Shown: positions 1 through 11,298 of the stretch, piece by piece
Layout of the letters: each line of letters opens with the position of its first letter
How positions within the stretch are numbered: position 1 is the stretch's first letter
Made by a program: the position numbers and the translations under genes
The notes under the pieces: generated by a model
The model's database searches: none
Told to the model about the DNA's origin: nothing
What the model saw: the letters and a program-made list of their open reading frames with translations, nothing else
Assembly (NCBI GenBank): GCA_946811185.2
Contig: OX328106.1
Coordinates: 41,614,311-41,678,310, forward strand
Origin: Hippopus hippopus
Lineage: Eukaryota; Mollusca; Bivalvia; Cardiida; Cardiidae
Direction: 5' to 3'
DNA: 64,000 bases

Positions 1-222
1 AGTTATTTTTACCAATACTCCGCACAATTTTTTTTCCAAGCGACTGGCTGCTTTCCCACAGAACCATCGTCCAAACAATGGTCAGCGATGGCTAAGGAAT
101 GAATCCTGTCCCAATGATTATCATCAGTACTCGGAAAAAAATTGGCTGAGCCAGGGATCAAACCCACAACCTCTTGTTCGCAAGTCCCGCACACTACCGA
201 CTGAGCTACCGGGGCTTGGCAC
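1..222 (-). mobile_element. tRNA-derived SINE, copy S1 (cut by window start)
   Basis: Reading the minus strand from 222 downward there is a tRNA-like head: A box TAGCTCAGTCGG (197-208) and B box GGTTTGATCCC (154-164), about the spacing of a type-2 RNA polymerase III promoter. The body (1-141) matches the copies at 35385-35697 and 41405-41648 almost along its whole length. The 3' end lies outside the window. The tRNA-like head is read directly; that the element is a SINE follows from repeated copies with the same head-body junction. Confidence 0.85.
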
Positions 223-456
223 AGAGTGTTTGAACATACTACTGTTGACCTATTATGCAAACTTCATGATGTCTTTCTGGGAAATGTGTCCAAACCATTG
301 GCCATTCATGCCTTAGAAGTTGACAGCAACATCCAGAATAAGATCTTGGAGCACTTGCAGTTAGGCAGCCCAGGGGTCACACATCTCTCTCGATTCTGCT
401 TCCTCGGAACTACACCAGTACTCGCACTGAATGTGTGGGCCAATGAACAATCCTAA
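223..456 (+). other. Coding-like segment of unknown origin
   Basis: An open frame with protein-like composition begins at the edge of the SINE and stays open to 456. The first ~45 residues (for example LLCKLHDVFLGN and ALEVDSNIQNKILEH) look like a real helical protein segment; the second half looks random. I recognise no family. It could be a relic exon or a piece of a transposon protein. There is no convincing splice donor at the 3' side, so no gene is proposed. Confidence 0.2.
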
Positions 457-1035
457 AGTTGACACCCGCTCCAGGGCGGGGTATCGAAGTTGGGACCTTA
501 TTGTTATGAGGCCTACACTCTACCTCACAACCATGGACACCACTAGACATGGGAGTCCGCTGCATAAAGCATATTTCAAACAATACGAGTATGGTCAACC
601 TACTTGAAATTGAACTCATAGACCTGTATTATGCATTAGACCATGTATGTAGCAGGCTGACCAATCAGCGTCCAGTATTTCACAAGAATATATCGAAGAT
701 ACAACTCCCGCAGTTGTATATCTTGATATACAATGCTAGTATATCCCATGCATGAATTCCGACAATTTTTGTTTGCAATATTGAGTTGAGGCAAAATGTA
801 CCCTTCAGGGTACAGTAATTTTGAAATATGACTTGGTGAACCGGATACAGCATTTCGATAAGTTAGTGCAACACTATTGTAAGTGCCTATACAATGTCCA
901 AACAATAAAAATTAGTATTGATTCTGTCCAATACTCTAGATTCACTCCATCAACCTCTTAAATGGAGTGTGGTTTTGAAAGTAGGAAAATAAGGCAGCAG
1001 TTAGGAAAAAAAAACTATAATGTTCTCAGTTTGGC
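457..1035. other. No feature recognised
   Basis: AT-rich sequence. No persuasive open frame, RNA gene or repeat family was identified here. Confidence 0.5.
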
Positions 1036-1306
1036 TTTTTGTCTTGATGATATCTCAGACAAGTTTGAAAATGGGCCATGTTGGGTCAAAAACTAGGTCA
1101 CTAGGTCAAATCTTGGAAAAACCTTGTGTACACTCCAGAAGCCACATTTTCTGTCCAATACTCTTGAAAGTTGGTCAAAATGTTTGTCGTGATAATATTG
1201 CAGACAAGTTTGAAAATGGGTCATGTCCGGTCAAAAACTAGGTCACTAGGTTAAATCTTAGAAAAAGCTTGTGTACATTCCAACGGCCACATTTTCAGTC
1301 CAATTT
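1036..1306 (+). repeat. Two monomers of the 145-bp tandem repeat (truncated element)
   Basis: About 1.9 copies of the 145-bp unit that fills 23830-25300, recognisable by GGGTCAAAAACTAGGTCACT at ~1083 and ~1228. Both the 5' hairpin and the 3' end of the parent family are missing, so this is a fragment. The open frame across it is an artefact of the repeat. Confidence 0.85.
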
Positions 1307-1486
1307 CTGTTCTCTTTCCTATTTTTTTCCTAGCGCTTTAAGGGTGATCTGACCCATTTTCTATGCCTTGTGTTTTGAATTTTGTTAATTCTTACCTAAA
1401 TTGCATACATATTGCGAAGGGTTTGTTTTGTCTTTGAATCTGATAACGTCTGTTCTCATTGTACGGCTCGGTCAATATCAGACTAC

Positions 1487-1702
1487 TAACTCTTTACCAA
1501 ACGACAAAAATTTAGACTGGTCCAATTGAAAGGATTTGCAGACGATAAATGTAACTGAAATGATGACTTTTGTTTGGGATGAAGAAAACATTGTGGGAAA
1601 AGGAGAAAATGCTGGTAACCAGCATTTTCTCATTTTCCCACAATGTTTTCAAAAGCCTTCTACAGGGTTGTTAAAACTCGGGATTGTGTGGTAATGGGTT
1701 AA
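1487..1702 (+). mobile_element. MITE I copy (complete)
   Basis: Starts TAACTCTTTACCAAACGAC and ends TGTGTGGTAATGGGTTAA, giving terminal inverted repeats of about 15 bp next to TTAA-like sites. A central palindrome at about 1590-1657 has long arms meeting at GCTGGTAACCAGC. In other copies TTAA flanks both ends and the termini read CCCTTT or CTCTTT. A TTAA target plus CCY termini is the signature of the piggyBac superfamily, so I infer a non-autonomous piggyBac-type element. It has no coding capacity. Plus is defined here as the CTCTTTACCAAAC end coming first. Confidence 0.85.
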
Positions 1703-2208
1703 TACTTGTTGAATGGTCATTGTTGAATAAAGGTTGGGTGGCGGTGGGTGAGTATGTGCAGTTTCTCAGTTTCCTGTTACAGAAATGTGAAAAGCTCAAA
1801 TCACCAGTTGATATTTAGAGCAGACTGCAGAAACAAAGAATCATGAAAGAGTGCATGTATACATGCACATTATCAATGTCCATTGTGAAACATGTACCTC
1901 AAACCTTCAGTGAGGTATGAGATCAGACTGCTCATAACATCTTGATAAATTATATCATTCTGTACTACTGGCCTAAATTGGAAGCATATGCAGATACATA
2001 CTAAATGTTTTTTATCTGATGGGATTTTTTCTCTCAGGGACAGTGGCCAAAAAGGTGTGAAAACACATTTAAAATTTAATTATTATCATATCATTTAAAA
2101 TGAATGAAAATATTGTGAAGATGATAATCATCTATTGTGTGGTCAATGCAAGTGTTATTTGCTGGCAGAAAAATGAATTCCGAAATCCGGCAAAAAGTAA
2201 ACAAAATA
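1703..2208. other. No feature recognised
   Basis: AT-rich sequence without a supported gene or clear repeat. Confidence 0.5.
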
Positions 2209-2407
2209 CAGTCGAGCCGCATTAATCCCGGTTTCATTTTTCCGGAAATCTCAATATCCGGAAGGAAACATTAGGGAACAAATATTTTCTGTACAAATTT
2301 TACTTTTTATTCGGGAAATCCGTGTTCCGGAACCGGAATGGAAATCGGGAACGAAGGGTTCAAAACCAGTACAAACCCTATCAGATAAACCGGATGTGGC
2401 CTGACTG
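2209..2407. mobile_element. Pogo/Tigger-like MITE
   Basis: Ends CAGTCGAGCCGCATTAATCC and, on the other strand, CAGTCAGGCCACATCCGG. These imperfect terminal inverted repeats start with CAGTC, as in Tigger/pogo elements of the Tc1-mariner superfamily. A TA precedes the left end; the right flank is TGTA, so the TA duplication is not clean. Length 199 bp, no open frame. The family assignment is from terminus resemblance only. Confidence 0.55.
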
Positions 2408-2935
2408 TGTATCACACAATATAGACTTGTAATTTTCCCCGTACTACTATGGACTGGTTTCATAAATATCGATACAGCTACTTCGAGTGATTTTGGACTT
2501 GTTCCAAGTACGCGTGAATAACACAAGTACCAGTATCAATTTATTTAAGATGGTTTTCACACATTTGAAAACACACGTCTTAATTAGAGGTGGTCTCCGA
2601 AAAGTGTTAAAAAGATATACATGTGCCATTGTTAAGTGTCAGTTTGACAGATTATCAATACCCATAGTATTGATGAGATGCTGTGACAATTACACACCTT
2701 TGTTATTTAATTATTACCAGTGATTGGGAAAGAATTATTTTCAATGGGACAATGTCCCTTCCTCCAGGAAAATCAATGTGACATTTTGAAAACCACTGTG
2801 ACAATTTAAGAAAAAAACAAAAAATCTTTTAATTGCTTTCATTTATTTTTTTAAAATAGTACTATCCCAATGCAAGTCAAAATGTAGCTAAATGCTTATG
2901 CTGGTTCTATATTTAATGCTTGGAATCAAACATAG
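2408..2935. other. No feature recognised
   Basis: AT-rich sequence. The short open frames are random in composition. Confidence 0.5.
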
Positions 2936-3068
2936 TCATCTGGGTTCTCATTAGTTCCTGAATCCCAAGAGTCATTGAATCTTGGGGTGAAATTTTCAAG
3001 AGTCAAAATGAAATTTCCAAGCGTCAAAGAGAAATGATCAAGGGTCAAAATTACTTCGTTATTATGGA
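2936..3068 (+). repeat. Dispersed repeat shared with 19459-19575
   Basis: Both places share the order CCCAAGAGTCATTGA, AGTCAAAATG, AAATTTCCAAG and AAGGGTCAAAATTA with about 80% identity by eye. No ends or hairpin can be defined, so the class is unknown. Confidence 0.65.
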
Positions 3069-4036
3069 AATATAAGGATGACACCAAAAGACAAAGGCCT
3101 AACCTTCAACCCCCTTTCATTGTTCCATAAGACGAAGGTCTGACCTTCACCCCCTTTCATTGTTATTTTCATTTCATTAAAGAAAAAAAAACAAGAACTT
3201 TTTTTCTCATTATCATTCTTTACATATAATTATGTAAATTCACTGTTTAAATTCATTATAAATGATGAAGAAACAATTTGAGACAACTCTGATCGAACGG
3301 TGTCAAATTGACCGTTGTTGTGTCATGGGTTTTCACGTTTTTTTTTTTTTCAGCGATCTACTTTCATATCTTTTTATTTCTTTTAGCAGTATTATAGCAT
3401 GACGATTGAAATGAACTTATCAATTGGGGTAGCAGGGAACATAAATACTATTAGACCATAAGCTGATTGAGAATGTTACCTATCTAATTCATGATGAAAA
3501 AAAAAGTGGCCTTCTCAATCAGCATGATATACACTGATAAACGTTTGCTGCATGTCCATGGATATGCTTGGGATAGGCTCAGAGAGAGATGTGATCTGAG
3601 AGTTGCTCTGATTCTCGCTAGGATCGTCTGTATCATGAGTCTGTTAATAAACGATCATTGTGGGAAAGAAATTACTGATGGAGCCCTGACCTTCTTGCAA
3701 TTTTAAATTTTCGGTGGTATATTCTAATGCTTAGATAGTTGTTGAATTTGAATTTTACGGCAAAATCAGGGCAGTTTCATCAAGACGACAAAATAGGTTC
3801 AATATTCAATAAGCGTTTTATGATTGAAAACATGACGTCACACGCACATAGCTACTCATTTTATAGAGCATCTAATCAGCGCCGATCAAAGGAGATTCGT
3901 CTGACTAAATTTCGTACTTTTACGGCGTCGAAAATTGAATGGGACAAGGGCGCACTCATTGGCAAAAACGATGTAACATTTTGGATTTTAATGTGACTAT
4001 GGTGCATGGCGCAAGGCTTTCCCAGTCACTGTATTA
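3069..4036. other. No gene recognised
   Basis: Contains an imperfect ~45-bp direct repeat at about 3089-3165 (AAGGCCTAACCTTCA and AAGGTCTGACCTTCA, each followed by CCCCCTTTCATTGTT) and a T-run at 3340-3352. The open frames at 3491-3706 and 3739-3996 have no recognisable domain. Confidence 0.45.
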
Positions 4037-4938
4037 CAGTCAAGCCGCGTTCTCCACACAGATTTTGTGCTTGGGTTTTATCTATCCTATCCTAGTTGAC
4101 AGCAAAACTAGAATTTGAACTTGCATGTTTCATAATTCTTCGTTTCAAATACAAATATTCTCAGTTTAACCGCTAAACATAGGAAAAAACAGTTTAATTC
4201 ATCTCTTCCTCAAGATGTTTACGCTACCCAAAATTGACACAAAATGGCTGCCAACATGATGAATTTCATTATTTTTTTCAAAATTATTTCATTCCTAACA
4301 GATTATGAAGGCGAATAAAGATCGACATGCACGTCTTTCATTTCGATTCGATTGTCAATCAATACCCTCAACAACTTTGTCATTTTACCATTTAAATTAT
4401 CTGAAGTCAGCAGGAGACAACGAGTTGAAGTTTCGACTTCTGTGAAAAAAAGCGATTTGCCAGTACATAGAAGACCACCCATATGCCACTATCGCAGAAA
4501 TTCTACAAAACGTCATGAAATCCATTTGTCTCGAAATTAGAAAATCAACAGTTATACTATAATACAGAAATACTGTACATGTGTTTTGGCCCCTCCTTTT
4601 TTCGTGGTGTTTTCAAAAGTCATAAGTTGCAGCGCTTTACAAGCTCACCCATTTGTACAAAAGTTATGCATGTACATGTAATAAGGTACAAGGGGAAAGC
4701 ATGTACAAAAACACATGAATAACAAAAAGGCAAAATGCAAATTATAACAATTTATTCTATTATATATCTGAACAATCACAGGAACAATACAGACAAGTGC
4801 TCATGTAAATCATATGCTATTGTAATTCTTACGAAGCATGGTGTCCCTTATCAATATGGAAGTAGTGGGCCATCCCAGTTCTCTGGTCCGGAAACATTCA
4901 TAGGAAACAGGAGTGTCCGAATAAACATGGCTTGACTG
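4037..4938. mobile_element. Candidate pogo/Tigger-like element, no coding capacity
   Basis: Left end CAGTCAAGCCGCGTTCTCC after a TA; right end (other strand) CAGTCAAGCCATGTTTATTC. The first ten bases of the termini are identical and resemble the 2209-2407 element. The ~900-bp interior shows no transposase domain. Ends this short could pair by chance, so confidence is moderate. Confidence 0.45.
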
Positions 4939-6089
4939 TGTAGGGTGACTTGGCCACTTTTAACCTGGTTTTGAAATCCCATTCAGGCTCCAAAAATTTC
5001 CAGAAAAGACACTTGTCTTGTAGGACAAGTGACTTCGAAAAAACACTTGCCTTGCTTTGATCCTCACTCGCCTGACGAGAAAACCCTGTCTAATATTTGA
5101 CTCTGACATTTTTTTCAGACCAAACAGAAACATTTTCAAAATACACTTCATTTTGTTGTCAGGTTAAGAGTTAATTAATACCTCTAATACCTGTTTGAGT
5201 CTTAGTGGTGCAATAGTATTTATGTTTAAAATGCTTGAATTTTTTAACCTTTGCACATCTGAAAAGTTGCACATGTCATAAATGTTCCAGTTAGGCATTA
5301 ATTTTAACCCTTGGTGCGTGAAGAATGTGCTGAGTGTGTAGATATAGATCAGACTGCAAATAGTATGAAGCCTAGTCTTGGATTTAAACGATCTGCTACT
5401 TACATTATTCAGCATGCTTACAGTAGATTTAGGTCTTACTTCTATTCCGCTCTGTTTCAGAGGTTCAGTGTACAGGCAACCTATCTTAATTAAATCAACT
5501 TTTGATTTAGCCATATATAAGAGGATTAGCACATCTGCCATTTCAAAGGTAAACTGTTAATTTGATAGGATGTGTGTTTGATTGCTAGCCAAAGTTGCAG
5601 CTCTAATCCACTTGACCACCCATTGTCTCAGTATATCATTGAAGTTTAAAACAAACTGCCGTCAATAATATTAACAAGTTTGTTAAGTGATGGCACACTT
5701 AACACATTTTAAAATCATCAAACAACTAGTTTCCCTTACCTGAAATTGAAACTTTTCTGTCGAATCAGACAATCTATGAATATCTATAATGCATGTAATT
5801 GGGTGTAATTTGTTATCGAATATGATGTTGAGACGACTTAACTAGTCTCACAAAAACAATAAGCATGTTAAATTCAATTATTTTTTTGTAAAACTGAGGT
5901 ATGTTTAGGTGTTTAGGTGTTTCATTCTTTTGCCCTGAAGTTCAAAACTTTACTGAAACATGTAAATCTATTGCAGTCCTTCACCCCCGAAATTCAAACT
6001 TTTTGTACTTAACTTGGTCTAAATAAGTTAAAGCATCTCTAAAGTTAACAAGGAAGTAGGCTTATCTTATCACTATGGATCCATGTATT
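4939..6089. other. Mostly unrecognised; remnant of MITE II inside
   Basis: At 5303-5372 the order TTAACCCTTGGTGCG, TGTAGATATAGATCAGACTG resembles one half of the MITE II hairpin. The minus-strand open frame at 5164-5541 runs through this remnant and is not considered coding. Confidence 0.4.
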
Positions 6090-6166
6090 CTGGTTACGAG
6101 TATTTTCTCCTTTTTCCATAATGTTTTCAAAAGCCCTCCATCTGAGGGTCTGTATTAAAGGGTCAA
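6090..6166 (+). mobile_element. MITE I fragment (right half)
   Basis: Right arm of the central palindrome (TATTTTCTCCTTTTTCCATA) followed by ATGTTTTCAAAAGCCCTCC and a degraded end near 6166. The left half is absent. Confidence 0.6.
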
Positions 6167-6250
6167 ACAAAATAAAATTTGAAGGTAGCTATTCAACATA
6201 CCTTGTTGGCGATTGAAACAGCGATTTTCTTCTATGGGGTTTTTCTATGC

Positions 6251-7888
6251 CTTTTTTTAAGCTCACCTGAGCACAACGTGCTCAAGGGGAGCTTTTAGGA
6301 TCACCCAGTGTCTGTCGTGCATCGTCAACAATTCTTTAAACAGCATCTCCTAAACCGCTGGGCCAATTTGGACCAAACTTGGCTGGAATGTTCTTTGGGA
6401 GGTCCTCTTTAAAGAGTGTTCACAGAATTTGATTTCATCAAAAACTCTGGTTGCCATGGCAACCAAATAGAATTTTCTAAGAATTCTTTAAAAATATTCT
6501 CCTCTGAAACCGCTGGTCAGAGATGTTCCTTGGGTGACCTTTTTCAAAAATTGTTTGCAAAATTTTGATCCATAGAGAAACATGGCTCTGGTGACTGGGG
6601 GCTACTTGCACTATACGGATATGAAGAAATTCTCAAAAATTCTTCTTCTCTGAAATGGCTGGTCAGATTTTGAAATAATTTCACAGAGATGTTCCTTGGG
6701 TGACCCTTTTCAGAAATTGGTAGCGAAATTTTGATCCGTAAAGAAACATGGCTCTGGTGACTGGGGGCTACTTGCACTTTATGGAAATTAAGACATTCTT
6801 AAAAATTCTTCTTCTCTGAAATGACTGGTCAGATTTTGAAATAATTTCACAGAGATATTCCTTGGGTGACCCTTTTCAAAAATTGTGTGCGAAATTTTGA
6901 TCCGTAAAGAAACATTGGCTCTGGTGACTTGGGGCTACTTGCACTATACGGCCATGAAGAAATTCTTAAAAATTCTTCTTCTCTGAAATCTCTGGTCAGA
7001 TTTTAAAATAATTTCACAGAAATGTTCCTTTGGTGACCCTTTTCAGAAATTGTCAGCAAAATTTTTATCCATCAAGAAACTCTGATGGGGGGGCTACTTG
7101 TACTATACGGCAATGAAGAAAATCTTAAAAATTCTTCTTCTCTGAAACGGCTGGTCAGATTTTGAAATAATTTCACAGAAATGTTCCTTGGGTGTCCCTT
7201 TTTGCAAACTGTTTGAGAAATTTTGATCCGTCAAGAAACATGGCTCTGATGGCTGTGGGCTATTTACACAATACGGACATGAAGAAATTCTTAAAAATTC
7301 TTTTTTCTGAAACCACTGGTCAGATTTTGAAATAATTTCACAGAAATGTTCCTTGGGTGACTCTTTCCAAAAATTCTTCGCAAAATTGTGATCTGTCAAG
7401 AAACATGGCTCTGGTGGTGGTGGCTATTTGCACTATAGGGACATGAAGAGGAATTTCTTAATTCTTCTTCTCTGGAACGGCTGGTCAGATTTTGAAATAA
7501 TTTCACAGAAATGTTCCTAGGGTGACCCTTTTCAAAAATTGTTAGGGAAAATTTTATCCGTTGAAAAACAACAGCCAATTTTTGGCACCTGCATGTGGTG
7601 CTCTTGTTCGATATATGTTTTTAGTCACTCTTCTTCAAGAAATTGTCCTTGGGTGATCTATCTAAAAACTTATTTGCAGAATTCTGATTCATCAAAATCA
7701 TTGCTGTGGTGATGATTGTAGGGGTGGTGACAGATTTTGAAACAACTTTTACAGGTGACCTTTTCAAAATTGCTTGGCAAAATAATGATTTTGTTTCCAA
7801 AGTTTCAATACTTCAAAAAAAAAACATTGGCTATGGTCCTCTCAAAAATTCAGGTGAGCGATCGAGGGCCATCTTGGCCCTCTTGTTT
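6251..7888 (+). mobile_element. Hairpin-capped tandem-repeat element, copy A
   Basis: The 5' end lies in a T-run (6252-6258) and forms a hairpin at 6259-6295: AAGCTCACCTGAGCAC pairs with GTGCTCAAGGGGAGCTT. The 3' end carries CAGGTGAGC, complementary to the 5' GCTCACCTG, then a perfect 8-bp stem with a 3-nt loop (GAGGGCCA-TCT-TGGCCCTC), then TTGTTT. The body is a ~165-bp tandem array. No protein is encoded; the open frames at 7103-7578 come from the array. The layout of unique ends around a tandem core resembles the bivalve 'pearl' and Helitron-related elements I know of; that assignment is inference. Confidence 0.75.
6470..7585 (+). repeat. ~165-bp tandem array in element A
   Basis: About 6.5 copies. 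The GATCC-type landmark before AAGAAACATGGCTCTGG recurs at 6568, 6733, 6899, 7066, 7225, 7390 and 7555, giving steps of 165, 166, 167, 159, 165 and 165 bp. Each unit also has TTTTGAAATAATTTCACAGA. Confidence 0.9.
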
Positions 7889-9057
7889 GCAAGTTCTTCC
7901 CAAAATGACATTTACACATACCTTTGTGCATACATTACGATCCTTATTGACCCATGATGGGTGAAGCTGTTCACGAGGTCTTCCACATAGTTTTATCCAC
8001 CGATGTGTTTTCGGCTTTGGAAATGGGACAAATTTAACTACAATACAAATAACTTTATTCTACTTCTCAAGTACAATAGAGTACAAAAAGAGGAATTGAA
8101 AATAACAATTAAATGAGCAAAATAACATTTCACATGGTCAATGTAGATAATTTATTGTAATCGAAGAGGTAGAAAAAAAAAAGAGAAGATAAGAAAAAAT
8201 AAGATAAGAAAAGATATGAAAAGATATCGCGGTAAACCCATTGTCCTCTCGGAAACAGATTTGCAGAAGAGGGTTTTCAACACTTTTCATGATGCGCACT
8301 TCACGGCTTATCTTACAGTTACTGGTTTAAAGTGGCGAAAAATTCTGACAGGGAAAGAGTAGTCAGAGATCCTGTATAACATACAAGTAGGATCCCTGAT
8401 GCATGCAAGAATATAACTTCCCATCAGGAAAGCCATGCATGGCTGTATAGGCAAATATTTAACTAGATAGCAAAATAACAAACAACCTTACTTAAAGAGC
8501 AAAGTAACAAACAAACAAGGAACATCTATGTACACAGAGGGGTATGGAAAAACATGTATAATCTTAATAGCTACCTTCTGCGTTAGGGAAAAAAACTGCC
8601 TCCTGCATTCTATTTGGATAACGATTATTAGTGTCACACCATGGGTAACTTAACTCCTTTTCACCATTTCACAGACTTTATTTGACTGATAATACAATTG
8701 CTGTTTTGATAAATTAAGATAGATACGATAAAATTATCTCACGATTATAACAAATTGTGTCTAACCTTATTGTTTACATGACGCCCAATGCTATGTTTTG
8801 ATTGGCCGATAAGACCTGCCAAGACCTATCAATCAAAATCGGTAGAAAGGTAAATTATATTGTCTTACGCAACGAACATTAAATACTGGGTTTCAATAAC
8901 CAGTACCATTTATCCAATCGAGTTACAGAAATTAATAAAGCCAAAATACCATAGTTTTTTTAACGGGTTTCGGGAAAGTATTTGTGTTATTGTTAACATC
9001 ATTTGTCTTAATAATTAGCAAAGTCACTCGTATTGAATTAGATCCGCCCAAAGCATA
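7889..9057. other. No gene recognised; purine-rich tract
   Basis: A purine-rich run at 8164-8226 (repeated AAGATAAGAAAA-type units) is the only clear structure. No coding or RNA features were seen. Confidence 0.5.
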
Positions 9058-9286
9058 TTAACCCATTACCACACAATCCCGAGTTTTGACGCCCCTGTAG
9101 GAGAAGGCTTTTGAAAACATTGTAGGAAAAGGAGAAAATGCTGGTGACCATCATTTTCTCCTCTTCCCACAATGTTTTCTTCCCCATCCAAAACAAAAGT
9201 CATCCTTTCAGTTACATTTAATTTGCCGTCTGCAAATCCTTTCAATTTGGACCAGTCTAATTTTTTGTCGTTTGGTAAAGAGTTAA
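9058..9286 (-). mobile_element. MITE I copy (complete)
   Basis: TTAA at 9058-9061 and TTAA at 9283-9286 flank the termini CCCATTACCACACAATCCC and GTTTGGTAAAGAG. The central palindrome has several arm mismatches. Confidence 0.85.
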
Positions 9287-9598
9287 AACAAAGTAATGTA
9301 GGTAAAAAGCCCACCAGGAGAAAAGCCCACTAGGTAAAAAGCCCACTGGACAAAAGCCCACTGGTGAAAAGCCCAATGCCCTTAAATGAAAACTGGACAA
9401 GGGCCCACCAGTACTACAAAATGAATAGATCTTTAAATTAAAATGTTCAAATGAATTTATGAAATTATAACCTGTTTTGTTTATGCAATATTTTGAGTAT
9501 GCATGTAATAATTTTGAAATATTGACTTTATAAAGCATTTTTGTGAGTGATTAGTAATTTTAATTATTAATGGTATCATAAAACTAATATATTAAATA

Positions 9599-9828
9599 TT
9601 AAACCTTTACCAAACAATCCCTGGTTATATGAGTCTGAGATAGAAGCCTTTTGAAAAAACATAGTGGGAAAAGGAGAAAATGCTGCTAACCAGCATTTTT
9701 TCCTTTTCCCACAATGTTTTTCACCCTGCTGGAAACAAATTTCAATTTTTGAATTACGTTTAATTTGTCGTCTGCAAGTGCTTTCAATTCCGACCAGTCT
9801 AAAATTTTGTCGTTTGGTAAAGAGTTAA
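9599..9828 (-). mobile_element. MITE I copy (complete)
   Basis: TTAA at both ends, termini ACCTTTACCAAACAATCCC and CGTTTGGTAAAGAG. The right palindrome arm is almost intact; the left arm carries a 2-base insertion. Confidence 0.85.
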
Positions 9829-9846
9829 AAGGGTCTGTTATTTGAT

Positions 9847-10075
9847 TTAACCCTTTACCAAACAATCTCTGGTTTTTACGACCCTGAGATTACTTGTCTT
9901 TTGAAAAATTGTGGGAAAAGGAGAAAATGCTGGTAACCAGCATTTTCTCCTTTTCCCACAATGTTTTCTACCCTACTGGAAACAAATTTCAATTTTTGAG
10001 TAAGGTTTATTTTGTCATCTGCAAATGTTTTCAATTTGGACGAGTCTAAATTTTTGTCGTTTGGTAAAGAGTTGA
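9847..10075 (-). mobile_element. MITE I copy with perfect palindrome core
   Basis: Begins TTAACCCTTTACCAAACAAT and ends GTTTGGTAAAGAGTTGA. The core at 9911-9959 is a perfect palindrome with 24-bp arms (GTGGGAAAAGGAGAAAATGC and complement) and a single central A. Only 18 bp separate it from the preceding copy. Confidence 0.9.
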
Positions 10076-10861
10076 CTAATATATATGGAGATAAGTTGTT
10101 GCTTTTTAAATATGACTTTTTGATTATTATACAATTTACATATTTTATTGATCATGATGAAATTGAAATACAATACAAATAATAAGCAAGATCTTAAGAC
10201 TGAAGAATGCAGTCTTAAAGGCAGTTAAAGGTAAAGAGTATATTTAATTTTGTCTTTTAAGTTAGATTTATTTCATAAATCAACTTGGTTTCTCAATAGG
10301 AACAATTACTAAATGTTTGTATTATTACCTGCAATTCCCACTTTTTCCAAAATGTTTTGTGATAAAAATCCCATGGTTTCATTTTTCTCTAAGAAATGTT
10401 TTAGTATATACAATTATTTCATATAGGAGTGGGCTTTTCACCTAGTGGGCTTTTGTCCGTACCCCATTAAGAGTTGTCATTTTGTGATAAAGGGTTAAAA
10501 GATGGCTCAAATTATGGTTTTGTCATTGGAAGGGTACAAAGCATTGTGGTTAAGTGTGAAAATGGTTGTCAAATTGTGCAAACTAGTAATCATACCATTG
10601 TATCGAGGATAGTAGTTTAGTTAAACCCAGTTACTTATTACTGAGTGACTTGTTACTGCAGTGCCCTCAGTTACAAGAATTACTAGAAAAGTGATAACAG
10701 AGTTTCTTTATTGGGAATATTTGGAGGACATAAAAACTCAGACTGCTAACTTTTTAATGCTACATGGTACAGTTTTAACTTAATCTGTTACTGTACAAGC
10801 CAAACTTATACCTAGTTTTACCAAGAACTGTAACACAGTACACCAAAAATAAAAAATTATC
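10076..10861. other. No gene recognised
   Basis: AT-rich. Includes the inverted AAAAGCCCAC units at 10433-10463 described with the 9300-10470 element. Confidence 0.45.
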
Positions 10862-11298
10862 ACTACAGTCGGGTCACTTTAGACGCAAAACCGGAAATGA
10901 CACAAGTGGTTTTTAAGTGGTAGTTTAATTGTATTGTTCGAAGGGATTGAAAAGGAGAAAATGCTGGTTACAAGCATTTTCTCCTTTTCCCACTATGTTT
11001 TCAAAAGGCCCCTTCTTCAGGGTCGTTAAAAGGCTTCATTGTGTGGTAAAGGGTTAAGTAATTACTGTACAAATACATTGGTGTTTACCTCTTTAGTTGA
11101 CAGATTAAGAAACCATTAGGGTGAAATAAGTAACTTCTTGGAACATGCAGTTATTGCTCTTTTTCCACAATAATTTACATACTGTTGAAAATTATTGTTT
11201 CCTGATAACACTACAGTCGGGTCACTTAAGAAGCAAAACCGGAAATGACTGGAGTGGTTTTTAAGTGGTAGTTTAATTGTATTGTTCGAGGGGATTGA
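10862..11298 (+). repeat. ~88-bp direct repeat pair flanking a MITE I fragment
   Basis: 10862-10951 and 11211-11298 share CACTACAGTCGGGTCACTT, CAAAACCGGAAATGAC and AGTGGTAGTTTAATTGTATT with few differences. The first copy runs directly into a MITE I fragment. CAGTCGGGTCACTT may be a MITE terminus; the opposite end was not found. Confidence 0.7.
10947..11056 (+). mobile_element. MITE I fragment (right half with palindrome)
   Basis: Begins inside the left palindrome arm (AAAAGGAGAAAATGCTGG) and continues to the intact terminus GTGTGGTAAAGGGTTAA. The left half is replaced by the direct repeat. Confidence 0.8.

Larger units (their letters stand above)
9300..10470. mobile_element. Candidate element with inverted AAAAGCCCACTGG mini-repeat ends
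   Basis: At 9304-9372 the motif AAAAGCCCACTGG occurs five times at about 16-bp spacing. At 10433-10463 two copies lie in the opposite direction (GTGGGCTTTTCACCTAGTGG). The inverted minisatellite-like ends enclose AT-rich DNA and two MITE I copies. This could be one non-autonomous element with repetitive termini; no target-site duplication was identified. Confidence 0.5.

Noticed and set aside
149..222. Possible functional tRNA genes at SINE heads (also 35620-35697, 41565-41645, 48787-48855, 37132-37205)
   Set aside because: A and B boxes are present but acceptor and anticodon stems do not pair properly and the sequence continues into SINE bodies.
5164..5541. A 125-residue minus-strand frame
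   Set aside because: Part of it (RLHTICSLIYIYT) is the translation of a MITE II hairpin remnant, also seen at other MITE II copies; no domain.
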